A DNA stretch of 64,000 nucleotides from CBDDFQ01 sp965227035 (GTDB lineage Bacteria; Pseudomonadota; Gammaproteobacteria; Burkholderiales; Burkholderiaceae_C): assembly GCA_965227035.1 (NCBI GenBank), contig OZ245724.1:1178001-1242000 (forward strand). Reading direction: 5' to 3'. The notes under the pieces were generated by a model that did no database searches, was not told the origin of the DNA, and was given only the letters and a program-made list of their open reading frames with translations. The translations under genes and the position numbers were made by a program. This document shows, one piece after another, positions 33,950 through 42,914 of this stretch. Positions within the stretch are counted from its first letter, which is position 1. Every line of letters begins with the position of its first letter.

Positions 33950-34857
33950 GCGCGCTTCTGCACTTTCTCGCCGAACAGACCCTGAGGGCGGAAAAACATG
34001 ATGGCCAGCAGACCGATGTAGAGCACGATGGACGACATGGTCTGCGTGAACAGCCAGGGCGCGATCGACTTGAGTTGGGGAATGAGCACCGGCAGCGACG
34101 GGAACAGCACCTCGAACAGGGCAATCAGCATTGCGCCGCAGAGTGCGCCGTAAAGGTTGCCCCATCCACCGATGGTGACCGCGATATAGGCCTTCAGGAT
34201 GTAGTTCGATCCGTCGGTAGGTGATACGAAGAAGGTATTGGCGAGCATGAGGCCCGCCGCACCGGCCAGAGCGCAGGCAATCGCAAACGTGAGCGCGATC
34301 ATGCTGTTGACGCGGATGCCGATCGCTTCGGCCATGGCGCGGTCTTGCGCCGTCGCGCGAAGACGTCGGCCAATACCGGTGTGATTGAGCAGAAGATGCT
34401 GCGCGCCGATCAACACCGCGGCCACGACGATGATTCCGAGCGCCTGCTGGCTGATCACCATGCCTGCAAAACCGAGTTGCCCCTCGCCGAGCAGGGGAGG
34501 TCCCTTCATCGGCTCCGCACCGATAAGTGCGTTGGCAGTGTTCTGGAACACGATGCCAAGTGCGATGGTCGAGATGAACACCGAGACCGGCGGCCGGTTC
34601 TTGAGCGGGAAATAAGCCAGCAAGGAGAACAGCAGGCCACCGACAGCCATCACCAGCACGATGATGGGCAGTAGCGCAGCTGCAGGCCAGCCCAGATAGG
34701 AGTGCAGCCCGATGGCCACGTACCCGCCCGCCATCACGATATCGCCGTGAGTGAAGTTCACGGCGCCGGTCGCGTTCAGGATCAGGACGAAGCCGAGCGC
34801 GAGCAGTGCATAGGACGCGCCAAGGGCTACCGCATTAAGCAGCAGTTGCAAGAGCAT
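33946..34857 (-). CDS. Liv-type ABC transporter permease (LivH-like)
   Basis: 303 residues with about eight transmembrane helices. The N-terminal segment ALGASYALLALGFVLILNATGAVNFTHGD is characteristic of LivH (only part quoted as ALGFVLILNATGAVNFTHG). It forms the membrane channel with the LivM half of the fused protein. It starts 18 bp after the binding-protein gene. Confidence 0.94.
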   Translation of the reverse strand: MLLQLLLNAVALGASYALLALGFVLILNATGAVNFTHGDIVMAGGYVAIGLHSYLGWPAAALLPIIVLVMAVGGLLFSLLAYFPLKNRPPVSVFISTIALGIVFQNTANALIGAEPMKGPPLLGEGQLGFAGMVISQQALGIIVVAAVLIGAQHLLLNHTGIGRRLRATAQDRAMAEAIGIRVNSMIALTFAIACALAGAAGLMLANTFFVSPTDGSNYILKAYIAVTIGGWGNLYGALCGAMLIALFEVLFPSLPVLIPQLKSIAPWLFTQTMSSIVLYIGLLAIMFFRPQGLFGEKVQKRA

Positions 34858-34875
34858 TCGAGAGATACCCGCGCT

Positions 34876-36012
34876 CTATAAGTCGTAACGCTTCACGACC
34901 TTCGGGGTGCGGCTGGTGCCGTCGTAGCAGATGATCGACGACGAGTGAGCCATGTTGCCCTTGCCGTCCGACTTGTAGCTCATCGCCAGACCTTTGTAGG
35001 TGCTGGTAGAAAGCGCCTTGGTGATTGCATCCGGCGTGCTCGCACCCTTGGATGCCGCGTCGATGATCATGTTGACCGCGTCGTACTGGGCCACTGCGAA
35101 ACCGTCCGGATCGCCCTTGAACTCGGCGCGGTACTGGGTCAGGAATTTCTCCATCTCAGGTGTGTTGCCTGCAGCGATTGGCGCTGCGTTGGTTTCGGCG
35201 CAAACGTCTTTGAGTTCGGCGGGTTCGAGCAGGGCGGCAGTGGACGGCTGGCTCAAGCCGGAGCCGGCAATGATCGGCACCGAAATCTTGGCGGCGTACG
35301 CCTGCTTCAGGAACAGCGCAGATGGGCCACCATGCAAGTGAATCATGATCACGTCGGGGTTGGATGCCTGAACTTTGCCAAGCACGGCGGACATGTCCTT
35401 GACCGTCACTTCGAGCGCTTCTTCCATCACGGGCGCCAGACCGGCTTTCTTGAGCTGCTCGACGATTTGAACGCGGCCACCCTGACCGTAAGCGGTGGTC
35501 TGATAGACCAGCGCGATACGTTTTTTCTTCATCTCGTTCACGACGTAATTCACATGTGCCGCTTTTGCGATCGCATCGCCCGGGAAGAATCGGAATACGT
35601 AGGGGTTGCCCTTTTCGGTCAGGTCGGCGGTGCCTGAAACCGTGGCGAGGGGAACCTTGTTCTCGAGGGCAATCGGCATCATGGCGAGCATCTGCGGGCC
35701 GAGCATCGATGCAGCGACTGCGCTTACCTTCGAGCGCGCAAGAGAGCGTTCCAACGCGGTGGACGCGCCCTCGGGCGAGGCGCCGGTGTCGGTCACGCCG
35801 GAGTTGATCTTCACGGAGGAGGGCGCGTTCTTGATTGCAAGCAACGCGCCGTTGCGCTGGCTGGTGCCTTCGAGCGACAGGAACCCGGTAATCGGAACCA
35901 GAACCGGAATCGTGATTTCGGTTTGGGCCATGACGCTCATCGGAAGTGCAGATGCGAGAACTGCAAAAGAGGCTAGCGAGGCCAGGCTGGTGCGTGAAAT
36001 TTTAGGTTTCAT
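34876..36012 (-). CDS. Liv-type periplasmic substrate-binding protein
   Basis: 378 residues from ATG 36012, which has GGAG 9-12 nt upstream. The signal peptide ends at SVMA (about residue 29). The mature protein is a type I periplasmic binding fold (VLVPITGFLSLEGTSQRNGALLAI..., SGTADLTEKGNPYVFRFFPGD). It is the first gene of the operon binding protein, LivH, LivMG, LivF, GMC oxidoreductase, aldehyde dehydrogenase, and defines its substrate, which is unknown. Confidence 0.93.
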   Translation of the reverse strand: MKPKISRTSLASLASFAVLASALPMSVMAQTEITIPVLVPITGFLSLEGTSQRNGALLAIKNAPSSVKINSGVTDTGASPEGASTALERSLARSKVSAVAASMLGPQMLAMMPIALENKVPLATVSGTADLTEKGNPYVFRFFPGDAIAKAAHVNYVVNEMKKKRIALVYQTTAYGQGGRVQIVEQLKKAGLAPVMEEALEVTVKDMSAVLGKVQASNPDVIMIHLHGGPSALFLKQAYAAKISVPIIAGSGLSQPSTAALLEPAELKDVCAETNAAPIAAGNTPEMEKFLTQYRAEFKGDPDGFAVAQYDAVNMIIDAASKGASTPDAITKALSTSTYKGLAMSYKSDGKGNMAHSSSIICYDGTSRTPKVVKRYDL

Positions 36013-36072
36013 GTGATTCTCCGTGGGAAAGTTTTCGGGCTTTGATAAAGGCCCACTCGTAGACCGTAGACG

Positions 36073-36091
36073 CATGCTATGTGACAGCATG
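36073..36091. promoter_or_regulatory. Inverted repeat upstream of the Liv-GMC operon
   Basis: CATGCT (36073-36078), 7-bp spacer, AGCATG (36086-36091). It is 61 bp upstream of the binding-protein start on the minus strand, a suitable place for a repressor or activator site. No regulator gene lies in this operon. Confidence 0.4.
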
Positions 36092-36108
36092 GAGATACTT
36101 CCAATACT

Positions 36109-36147
36109 ATTCGCCGAAACTGGTTATATCTGTGGCGAATTACCAGT
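36109..36147 (+). promoter_or_regulatory. Interlocked inverted repeats in the antiporter leader
   Basis: ATTCGCC (36109-36115) is complementary to GGCGAAT (36134-36140), and ACTGGT (36119-36124) to ACCAGT (36142-36147). The order 1-2-1'-2' is that of an H-type pseudoknot. GCC at 36113-36115 can also pair with GGC at 36148-36150, giving a competing stem. It lies 120 nt before the antiporter start. It could be RNA structure or two overlapping operators. Confidence 0.4.
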
Positions 36148-36266
36148 GGCAATGTGGCGTACCGATTCTCGCCGCCTCACCCATTGAGCGTTCTAGCCGT
36201 ATTCCCAATGGTTTCCTGTGGTTGTCCACATGTCGGCAATCGGCGATCCAAGACAAAATCGACGCC

Positions 36267-37988
36267 ATGCCCCATGACGTCGGACTGATCGCCACCATTG
36301 CCGCAGGATTCGCCCTGGCGCTTGTCCTTGGCTTCGTCGCCACGCATTTGCGTATGCCGCCACTGGTGGGTTATCTGCTCGCCGGCATCGTGATAGGTCC
36401 TGCAACACCTGGCTTCGTTGCCGATGTCGGTCTCGCCGGTCAACTAGCGGAGATCGGCGTGATGCTGTTGATGTTCGGAGTCGGACTTCATTTCTCGGTT
36501 CAAGATTTGATGGCAGTCCGCAAGATCGCTATTCCAGGCGCTCTGTTTCAGATCGTAGTCGCGGTGTTGCTTGGCATGGGCGCCGCCATGGCATGGGACT
36601 GGGACTTCGGTCCGGCGCTCGTGTTCGGCCTGTGTCTTTCGGTGGCAAGCACGGTGGTGCTTCTCAAGGCGCTCGAAGCGCGCGGAATTCTCGGCTCCAT
36701 CAATGGGCGCATCGCAGTGGGCTGGCTCATCGTGGAGGATCTTGCGATGGTGCTGGTGTTGGTGATGCTTCCCGCAATTGCCGAAGTGCTCGGCACCATG
36801 AACTCTTCCGGCGGGCAGCAAGGCGCAGTCTCCGGTGCGCAGATCGGTGGCACTGTGTTGACCACGCTTGGCAAAGTTGTCGCTTTCATCGTCTGCATGA
36901 TGGTGTTCGGCCGACGCGTATTGCCGAAGTTTCTTTGGCTGGTGGCACGCACCGGATCGCGCGAACTGTTCACCCTTTGCGTGGTCGCCGTGGCGATCGG
37001 CGTGGCGTTCGGCGCTGCGAAACTCTTCGATGTGTCTTTCGCACTCGGCGCATTCTTCGCCGGAATGATGATGCGTGAATCCGAATACAGCCACCGCGCT
37101 GCCGACGAGTCTCTGCCTTTGCGCGATGCGTTCGCGGTTCTCTTCTTCGTGTCGGTCGGCATGCTCTTCGATCCGGCCATTCTTTGGCACGAGCCGATGA
37201 AAGTGATCGCGGTCGTGGCGATCATCATGGTCGGCAAGACACTGGCGGCTGTGGGCCTGGTGCTGCTGTTTCGTTATCCGTTGAGCACTGCATTGACCGT
37301 GGGTGCGAGCCTTGCGCAAATCGGAGAGTTCTCTTTCATTCTGGCCGCGCTTGGCGTGTCGCTGAACCTCATGTCGGCTGAAGGTCAAAGCCTTGTCGTT
37401 GCGGGCGCGCTTATTTCCATTTCCGCCAACTCCTTCACCTTCGCAACCATCGCTCCGGTTCGCAAATGGATTCTGGAACGCTCCGATCTCGCACGGAAAC
37501 TAGAGGCTCGCGACGATCCGCTCGCGCAATTGCCGATGACATCGCATCCGTCTCTGCTCAGCGGCCAGATCGTCCTGGTCGGCTACGGCAGGGTGGGCAG
37601 GCGAATCGCGGAGTCGCTCGATGAGCAAAAAATTCCCTACGTCGTGGCGGAGGAAAATCGCGAGCTCGTCGATTCGATCCGCAAGCGTGGCGGTGCAGCC
37701 GTGTGCGGCGATGCATCGACTCCGGATGTGCTGATTCAGGCGCATATCGCGCGGGCATCTATGCTGGTCATAGCCGTCGCAGACACGATGCATGTGCGTC
37801 AGATGTCGGAAATCGCAAAGACGCTGAATCCGGAAATCGAAGTGCTGGTTCGCAGTCACAACCAGGACGAAGCAGAGCTTCTGCGCAGCGAGAACATCGG
37901 CAAGGTCTTCGTCGGAGAGCAGGAGCTGGCGAATGCCATGACCGCGCATGTGCTGACTCGGTTAGAGCGAGCCCGCGTCGTCGCTTAA
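36267..37988 (+). CDS. Monovalent cation:proton antiporter (CPA2, KefB/YbaL type)
   Basis: 573 residues from ATG 36267 (MPHDVGLIA). Residues about 1-400 are a CPA2 antiporter domain with about 12 helices (PPLVGYLLAGIVIGP, MFGVGLHFS, ALGAFFAGMMMRESEYSHRA). Residues about 430-560 are a cytoplasmic TrkA-N/RCK domain with the NAD-binding motif VGYGRVGRRIAE. It probably exchanges K+ or Na+ for H+ and is gated by nucleotide. The MarR gene follows 9 bp downstream. Confidence 0.93.
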   Translation: MPHDVGLIATIAAGFALALVLGFVATHLRMPPLVGYLLAGIVIGPATPGFVADVGLAGQLAEIGVMLLMFGVGLHFSVQDLMAVRKIAIPGALFQIVVAVLLGMGAAMAWDWDFGPALVFGLCLSVASTVVLLKALEARGILGSINGRIAVGWLIVEDLAMVLVLVMLPAIAEVLGTMNSSGGQQGAVSGAQIGGTVLTTLGKVVAFIVCMMVFGRRVLPKFLWLVARTGSRELFTLCVVAVAIGVAFGAAKLFDVSFALGAFFAGMMMRESEYSHRAADESLPLRDAFAVLFFVSVGMLFDPAILWHEPMKVIAVVAIIMVGKTLAAVGLVLLFRYPLSTALTVGASLAQIGEFSFILAALGVSLNLMSAEGQSLVVAGALISISANSFTFATIAPVRKWILERSDLARKLEARDDPLAQLPMTSHPSLLSGQIVLVGYGRVGRRIAESLDEQKIPYVVAEENRELVDSIRKRGGAAVCGDASTPDVLIQAHIARASMLVIAVADTMHVRQMSEIAKTLNPEIEVLVRSHNQDEAELLRSENIGKVFVGEQELANAMTAHVLTRLERARVVA

Positions 37989-37997
37989 CATTTCGGC

Positions 37998-38531
37998 ATG
38001 CATATCCAAAGTGAGAGCGCCAACGCCGACTCCGGCAGTTCGGACAACCCGTGGGCGGCGCACGCCGACGACGGCAGCCACCTGACTGTCGACAATTTCC
38101 CGACGACGCTCATCGTGACTCTGGGGAATTCGCTTCGGCGTCTGGTGACTGCGCCTTACGCAGAGCAGTTCGGCCTGACCGTCTCGGAGTGGCGACTGCT
38201 CTCGTTGCTCGCGCACTATTCGCCCACGCCGTTCGGTGAGCTCGTGAAGTTGTCCGGTGCGGACAAAGCACAAGTCAGTCGCACCATGCGACAACTTGAA
38301 GAACGAGGATTAGTTGAAATGCGACCCGACGAAAACGGGAGCAAAAAAAAGCTCGATTGCCTGATCACGCGGTCGGGTCGCGCACTTCACAAGAAAGTGA
38401 TCCCGGTCGCAAGGGAGCGGCAGGCGAAAGTGCTGTCGGTCTTGTCCGCCGAGGAGCGGGTTGCGCTTTACAACGCGCTGAAGAAGCTGCATCGCCTCTG
38501 CGACGACGGCTCGGTGCCAGAAGAGCTGTAG
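37998..38531 (+). CDS. MarR-family transcriptional regulator
   Basis: 177 residues with an extra polar N-terminus of about 35 residues, then the winged helix: LTVSEWRLLSLLAHYSPTPFGELV and recognition helix KAQVSRTMRQLEERGLVE. The wing is Lys-rich (NGSKKKLDC). It is 9 bp after the antiporter gene, so co-transcribed. Its target may be the antiporter or the convergent molybdenum hydroxylase cluster, which ends 16 bp away. Confidence 0.9.
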   Translation: MHIQSESANADSGSSDNPWAAHADDGSHLTVDNFPTTLIVTLGNSLRRLVTAPYAEQFGLTVSEWRLLSLLAHYSPTPFGELVKLSGADKAQVSRTMRQLEERGLVEMRPDENGSKKKLDCLITRSGRALHKKVIPVARERQAKVLSVLSAEERVALYNALKKLHRLCDDGSVPEEL

Positions 38532-38547
38532 AGCGCGCCGACGCGAG

Positions 38548-39183
38548 TCACCAGACCCGATAAACCTCGCCGGTCAATTTGCCTTCGATGCTGCGTTGAT
38601 ATGCGAGCGCGACCCGGGCGGCAGGCACCTTCTCGAATCCTGCGAACAATTCGAAAACCGGCGGTGGGGATTCGGCGAGCACACCAGGACTCACCACGTT
38701 GATTCGAATCCCGCGTGGCATCTCGATGGCAGCGGCCTTGGCGAAACCTTCGATTGCGGCGTTCGCCATAGTGAAACTCGATGCACCGGGGATCGGTTGT
38801 TGCGTGGCGATGCCGGTCACTAGCGTGATCGATCCGCCGTCGACCAGATTCGATCTTGCGGCCAACGCGAGATTCACCTGGCCCATCAGTTTGTTGGTGA
38901 GCCCAAGCCCGTAGACCGATTTTTCGAGCGGTGCCGCTTCTATTTTTGCCAAGGGCGAAAACGATCCGAGTCCAGCCGCGCAGGCAACTGCAGTCCACGG
39001 CCGACCTTTGCAATCGACTGCGTTCACGACGCTATCGAAGTCGTCGAAATCGAGGAACAAGTCACTATCGACCGGGCCAGCAGTAACGATGTCGAATCGT
39101 GTTTTAAGAAGCGCAAAAACTTCGTGTCCCACAAGCCCGGTGGCGCCTACCAGCAAGAGTCGGCCTTTCGAGTTCGCTGTCAT
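38548..39183 (-). CDS. Compact SDR-like protein lacking the Tyr-x3-Lys motif
   Basis: 211 residues. A Rossmann fold is clear from GATGLVG and the C-terminal INVVSPG. At the catalytic site the usual YxxxK reads FTMAN, so both Tyr and Lys are absent. A group of about 200-residue SDR relatives with this pattern exists, of unclear function. Its start overlaps the stop of the molybdenum-subunit gene by 4 bp, making it the fourth gene of that operon. It may act as a non-standard reductase or a binding/accessory protein. Confidence 0.8.
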   Translation of the reverse strand: MTANSKGRLLLVGATGLVGHEVFALLKTRFDIVTAGPVDSDLFLDFDDFDSVVNAVDCKGRPWTAVACAAGLGSFSPLAKIEAAPLEKSVYGLGLTNKLMGQVNLALAARSNLVDGGSITLVTGIATQQPIPGASSFTMANAAIEGFAKAAAIEMPRGIRINVVSPGVLAESPPPVFELFAGFEKVPAARVALAYQRSIEGKLTGEVYRVW

Positions 39184-41507
39184 CTGGCGTTTGCTTCGAA
39201 AATTGCAGCAAGTACTTTTACCGGCGTGATCGGAAGGCTGGTGATTCGAATGCCGCAGGCGTCGTGAATCGCATTCGCCACCGCACTGGCTACAGGAAGG
39301 ATCGTTCCTTCACCCGCACCCTTGGAGCCGAATGGGCCGGGGCCGTGTCCCTGCTCTTGGGTAATGGTGATGAATTCCTTCGGCAGATCTTCGGCCATCG
39401 GAATTCGATAAGTCAGCGGATCGGAGTTGATCAACCGACCCTGATCGTCGTAGATCATCCCCTCGAACAGGGCCTGGCCCAAGCCCATGAGCGATGCGCC
39501 ATCTTCCTGGCCTTTCACGATGAGCGGGTTGATCGATCGGCCGGTGTCGCTGCTGGTGATGAGCTTGGTCACTTCGACCCGCCCGGTTTCCGTATCGACC
39601 GCAACCTCTGCAGCGCCCCAGCCGATTTCCCAGAATACGCACTTGGCTTCGAGGGGCGCGTGGTGATCGGCTTCCGGTTTGAAGTAGCCGTCTGCAGAAA
39701 ATTCGAAGCCTGTGCCGCCGAAAAATCGCATGATCATCGGTGCGAGAGGGTGAGCTTTCCCGTCGTGTACGACCGTGCCGTTCGTAAGCTGAAGCGCCGA
39801 CGCGTCGGCATTCAACTGCGATGCGGCGAAGTCGAGAATCTGTTTCTTAACGGCCTCGGCTGCGCGTGCGACTGCTTGTCCCATGACCGTCATGCCAGAG
39901 CTTGCATTCGTGCCCTGATCGAAGGGCACGAAGTCGGTGTTGACGGCGGTGTAGAACACCCTATCGAGCGACACACCGAGGATTTCCGCCGTCACCTGCG
40001 ATAGCGCGGTTTTCGATCCCTGTCCGATTTCCACCGTGCCGCACTGCAGGAAAACGTCGCCGCTGGTCGATACTTTCACGCGGGCGAGTGCGGGTTTGTT
40101 CACGCCGCCGCCGTCCTTGAATCCGATAGACATTCCCATGCCGCGTTTGATCGGGCCGCTGTTGTCGTAGCTGCGGTTCTTGTAGCCGATCGCTTCGCAG
40201 ACCACATCGAGACCTTCGATCATGTCGCTATCGACACCGCTCTCGCCGGGCACGAATGGATCGCCCAGGCTCAGCAAATTCCGTTTTCGAAATTCATACG
40301 GCTCTATCCCGAGCCGACGCGCAATCATGTCCATCTGCGATTCCGAAGCCCAAGTCGTTTGCGTTCCACCAAAGCCGCGGAACGGGCCTGCGGGCGCCGT
40401 GTTGGTCATCACGCAATAGCATTTGGTGTCGATGTGATCCCAGTGATATGGGCCGGGAATCCGGTAGCCCGCTTTCTCGGCGACCAATGGGCTTCCGTCG
40501 GAATACGCGCCTGCATCGAGGAAGATTTCGCTTTGGCGCGCAACCAGTTTGCCGTCGTTCATGACCCCGGTTTTCAGGCGAAGAATTGCGGCGTGCTGTG
40601 TGTTGGTGAGAAAGCTTTCTTCCATCGTGAGGCAAAAGCGAACAGGTCGACCTGTGATCATCGACAGCAATACCGAGACCGCCTCGGTTTTCACGTTGTT
40701 CTTTGCGCCGAAACCACCGCCTACGAACGGCACCTGCACCGTGATTGCGTTTTCTGGAATCTTGAACATGCGCGCAAGTTCCTTGCGCAGTGGAAACGGG
40801 TTCTGACAACTCGACCAGACGTCGATCTTGTCGGCACTCGCCTTCGCCACCGACACGAACGGTTCGAGGTGATAGTGGGTCATGCGCGAGAAACGGAATT
40901 CGTCCTCGAAGATCTGATCGCATTTGTCGAATGCGCTTGCATCGCCGGTCGTGTAGTCGAATTGGTAGCAGACATTCTTTCGCGAGCGGAGAAACCCGCT
41001 GGCACCGTCACCGTAAGCAGGGACTATTCCCAGTGGAGCGGTCTCGAAGAGTTCTGCCGCATCGTCGGCAATAGCACTCTCGATGCCTGCCGCGACAGGC
41101 AAGTCTTCGTAGGTCACCTTGATCAGGCGCATGGCCTCGATAGCGGCGGATTCTGTTTCTGCGGCCACCGCGCAGACGATGTCGCCCACGTAGCGAACCT
41201 TGTCGATCGCGACGATGGGCTGGTCCTTGATGAAGTAGCCGTAGTACGGCATGACATGCGGAGGGATGTCTTTGCCGGTCACGACAGCCTTCACGCCGGG
41301 CACTCTTCGCGCGGCCTCGGCGTCTATCGAAATTACTTTCGCGTGTGCTTTCGCGCTACGCAAAACCTTGGCATGCAGCATGCCGGGGAGCGTAATGTCC
41401 GTGGAGTATTGGGCACGTCCGCTGACCTTCTCGGTCGCATCCTTGCGCGGAGTGTTCTGCCCGACGACTCGAAGATCGGTCAGGGGAGGGAGTTGATCTC
41501 GCTTCAT
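39180..41507 (-). CDS. Xanthine-dehydrogenase-family molybdenum-binding subunit
   Basis: 775 residues. The N-terminal domain shows RVVGQNTPRKDATEKVSGRAQYSTDI, typical of these subunits. Molybdopterin-binding segments include GGGFGAKNN and PAGPFRGFGGTQ, and the catalytic Glu lies in KGAGEGTILPVA near the C-terminus. It hydroxylates or reduces a heterocyclic or aromatic substrate using a Mo centre. ATG 41507 overlaps the 2Fe-2S gene stop. Substrate not determined; nicotinate-, isoquinoline- and hydroxybenzoyl-CoA-type enzymes share this architecture. Confidence 0.93.
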   Translation of the reverse strand: MKRDQLPPLTDLRVVGQNTPRKDATEKVSGRAQYSTDITLPGMLHAKVLRSAKAHAKVISIDAEAARRVPGVKAVVTGKDIPPHVMPYYGYFIKDQPIVAIDKVRYVGDIVCAVAAETESAAIEAMRLIKVTYEDLPVAAGIESAIADDAAELFETAPLGIVPAYGDGASGFLRSRKNVCYQFDYTTGDASAFDKCDQIFEDEFRFSRMTHYHLEPFVSVAKASADKIDVWSSCQNPFPLRKELARMFKIPENAITVQVPFVGGGFGAKNNVKTEAVSVLLSMITGRPVRFCLTMEESFLTNTQHAAILRLKTGVMNDGKLVARQSEIFLDAGAYSDGSPLVAEKAGYRIPGPYHWDHIDTKCYCVMTNTAPAGPFRGFGGTQTTWASESQMDMIARRLGIEPYEFRKRNLLSLGDPFVPGESGVDSDMIEGLDVVCEAIGYKNRSYDNSGPIKRGMGMSIGFKDGGGVNKPALARVKVSTSGDVFLQCGTVEIGQGSKTALSQVTAEILGVSLDRVFYTAVNTDFVPFDQGTNASSGMTVMGQAVARAAEAVKKQILDFAASQLNADASALQLTNGTVVHDGKAHPLAPMIMRFFGGTGFEFSADGYFKPEADHHAPLEAKCVFWEIGWGAAEVAVDTETGRVEVTKLITSSDTGRSINPLIVKGQEDGASLMGLGQALFEGMIYDDQGRLINSDPLTYRIPMAEDLPKEFITITQEQGHGPGPFGSKGAGEGTILPVASAVANAIHDACGIRITSLPITPVKVLAAIFEANAR

Positions 41508-42064
41508 GCTGCGGCCTTTCCAAGCGCAGAAGCTTCCGCGCCAAGCGTTGCCGCCGCCTGCTCGACTGCGTCGATGATCTGCGCGTACCCGGTACAGCGG
41601 CAGACGTTGGAGCTGAGCCATTCGATGATGGTGGCGCGACTCGGAGTCGGATTGTGATCGAGCAGCGACTTGGTGAGCAGCACCATGCCCGAGGTGCAAT
41701 ACCCGCATTGAAACGCAGACTGATCGACGAAGGCTTGCTGGATGACGTGCAGCTTTCCCTTGTCGGCCATGCCTTCGATGGTCTGCACGTCACAGCCATT
41801 CAGCTGGAACGCGAACATAGAGCAGGTTGCCGTGGGCGTTCCATCGACCAGCGCGACGCATGCGCCGCACACGCCGCGCGAACAGCCGATTCGGGTGCCG
41901 GTCATGCTGAGGTCGTCGCGAAGAAAATCTGCTGCGGTGCGCGAAACCGGCGTGACATGAGCGCAACTTGCTCCGTTCAGCGTGAACTGCAAGGGGAACT
42001 CGGTAAGGGCCGATGCCGATGCATCGGCTACCGAAGCGGCGTTGGAATTTTTGATTTCAGACAT
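41504..42064 (-). CDS. 2Fe-2S subunit of the molybdenum hydroxylase
   Basis: 186 residues. The plant-type cluster is GCSRGVCGACVALVDG with a fourth Cys in TATC, and the second, all-helical cluster uses CGYC and CRC (VCRCTGYAQIIDAV). Both clusters relay electrons between the Mo and FAD subunits. About 25 Ala/Ser-rich residues precede the domain. Overlaps: 4 bp with the Mo subunit gene and 8 bp with the FAD gene. Confidence 0.94.
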   Translation of the reverse strand: MSEIKNSNAASVADASASALTEFPLQFTLNGASCAHVTPVSRTAADFLRDDLSMTGTRIGCSRGVCGACVALVDGTPTATCSMFAFQLNGCDVQTIEGMADKGKLHVIQQAFVDQSAFQCGYCTSGMVLLTKSLLDHNPTPSRATIIEWLSSNVCRCTGYAQIIDAVEQAAATLGAEASALGKAAA

Positions 42065-42914
42065 GAAGCTTTTCCAGTTGGCGCGAAAGGAATGCGGCGC
42101 CTGCGTTACGCGCATAGGCATTCGTGACGACTGCATCGGCGAATGAAGCGGGCAGCTTCGCGAGTAAGTCCTTGGCGATAGTTTTTGCATTGGCCGCCAG
42201 TTCAGCAGGCAGCGTCGCAGGCAGATCCATCGTGACGATGACGGGCCTGATGTATTCGGTCGCAATCGACAAAGTGATCGATGTTCCCGCGCCGCTCTTC
42301 CAGAGCGACACCGCTTGTGTCATCAGGGGGCGGAGCGAGCGTTCGTAGTCGAAAGCAATCAGAGATTCGGTATCGATGTCGATGGAAGTGAGCAGCGATT
42401 TCGAATCGACCTCGCCATCCCAGATTTTTTTCACGTCGATTTGACGTGATCCGGAGACGCTCGCAACGTTCGCCTTCGCGCGCAGGGCGCCCAGAAGTAT
42501 CGATCCTTCGTAGCGGGTGCGCCTGGACATCAGGTTGCCGCCGATGGTCGCGCGAAAGCGAATGCGTGGGTTGGCGATACGGGTCCACGCGTTCGCGAAC
42601 CCGGGGATCGTCTTTTCAACCAGCTCGTGAGTTGATCCAAGGTAGTGCGTGACCAACGCACCGATACGGAGCGTGCTGCCTTCCAGTGTGATGTTTTTGA
42701 GGTCGTCCAGTCCGGAGATGTCGACCAGCTCCGTGGGCGTGACGCCTTCGTTGTACTGCGCCACCAGATCCGAACCGCCGGCGAGCAGGACAGGATGGTG
42801 CGATTGGGCCAAAGCAATCAGGGCATCGCTCACGGTCTTGGGCTGGTAAAGCCGCAAAGGAGTGAGAGAGCGGGCCGAAGTCGGAAGCAAACCGGCTGAT
42901 TCAACGATTTCCAT
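42057..42914 (-). CDS. FAD-binding subunit of the molybdenum hydroxylase
   Basis: 285 residues, CoxM type. The FAD loops are LLAGGSDLVAQ and ATIGGNLMSRRT. It has no extra 4Fe-4S insertion, unlike the beta subunit of 4-hydroxybenzoyl-CoA reductase. It is first in the operon FAD, 2Fe-2S, Mo subunit, SDR-like. ATG 42914 was chosen; a second ATG at 42947 would add 11 residues. Confidence 0.9.
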   Translation of the reverse strand: MEIVESAGLLPTSARSLTPLRLYQPKTVSDALIALAQSHHPVLLAGGSDLVAQYNEGVTPTELVDISGLDDLKNITLEGSTLRIGALVTHYLGSTHELVEKTIPGFANAWTRIANPRIRFRATIGGNLMSRRTRYEGSILLGALRAKANVASVSGSRQIDVKKIWDGEVDSKSLLTSIDIDTESLIAFDYERSLRPLMTQAVSLWKSGAGTSITLSIATEYIRPVIVTMDLPATLPAELAANAKTIAKDLLAKLPASFADAVVTNAYARNAGAAFLSRQLEKLHV

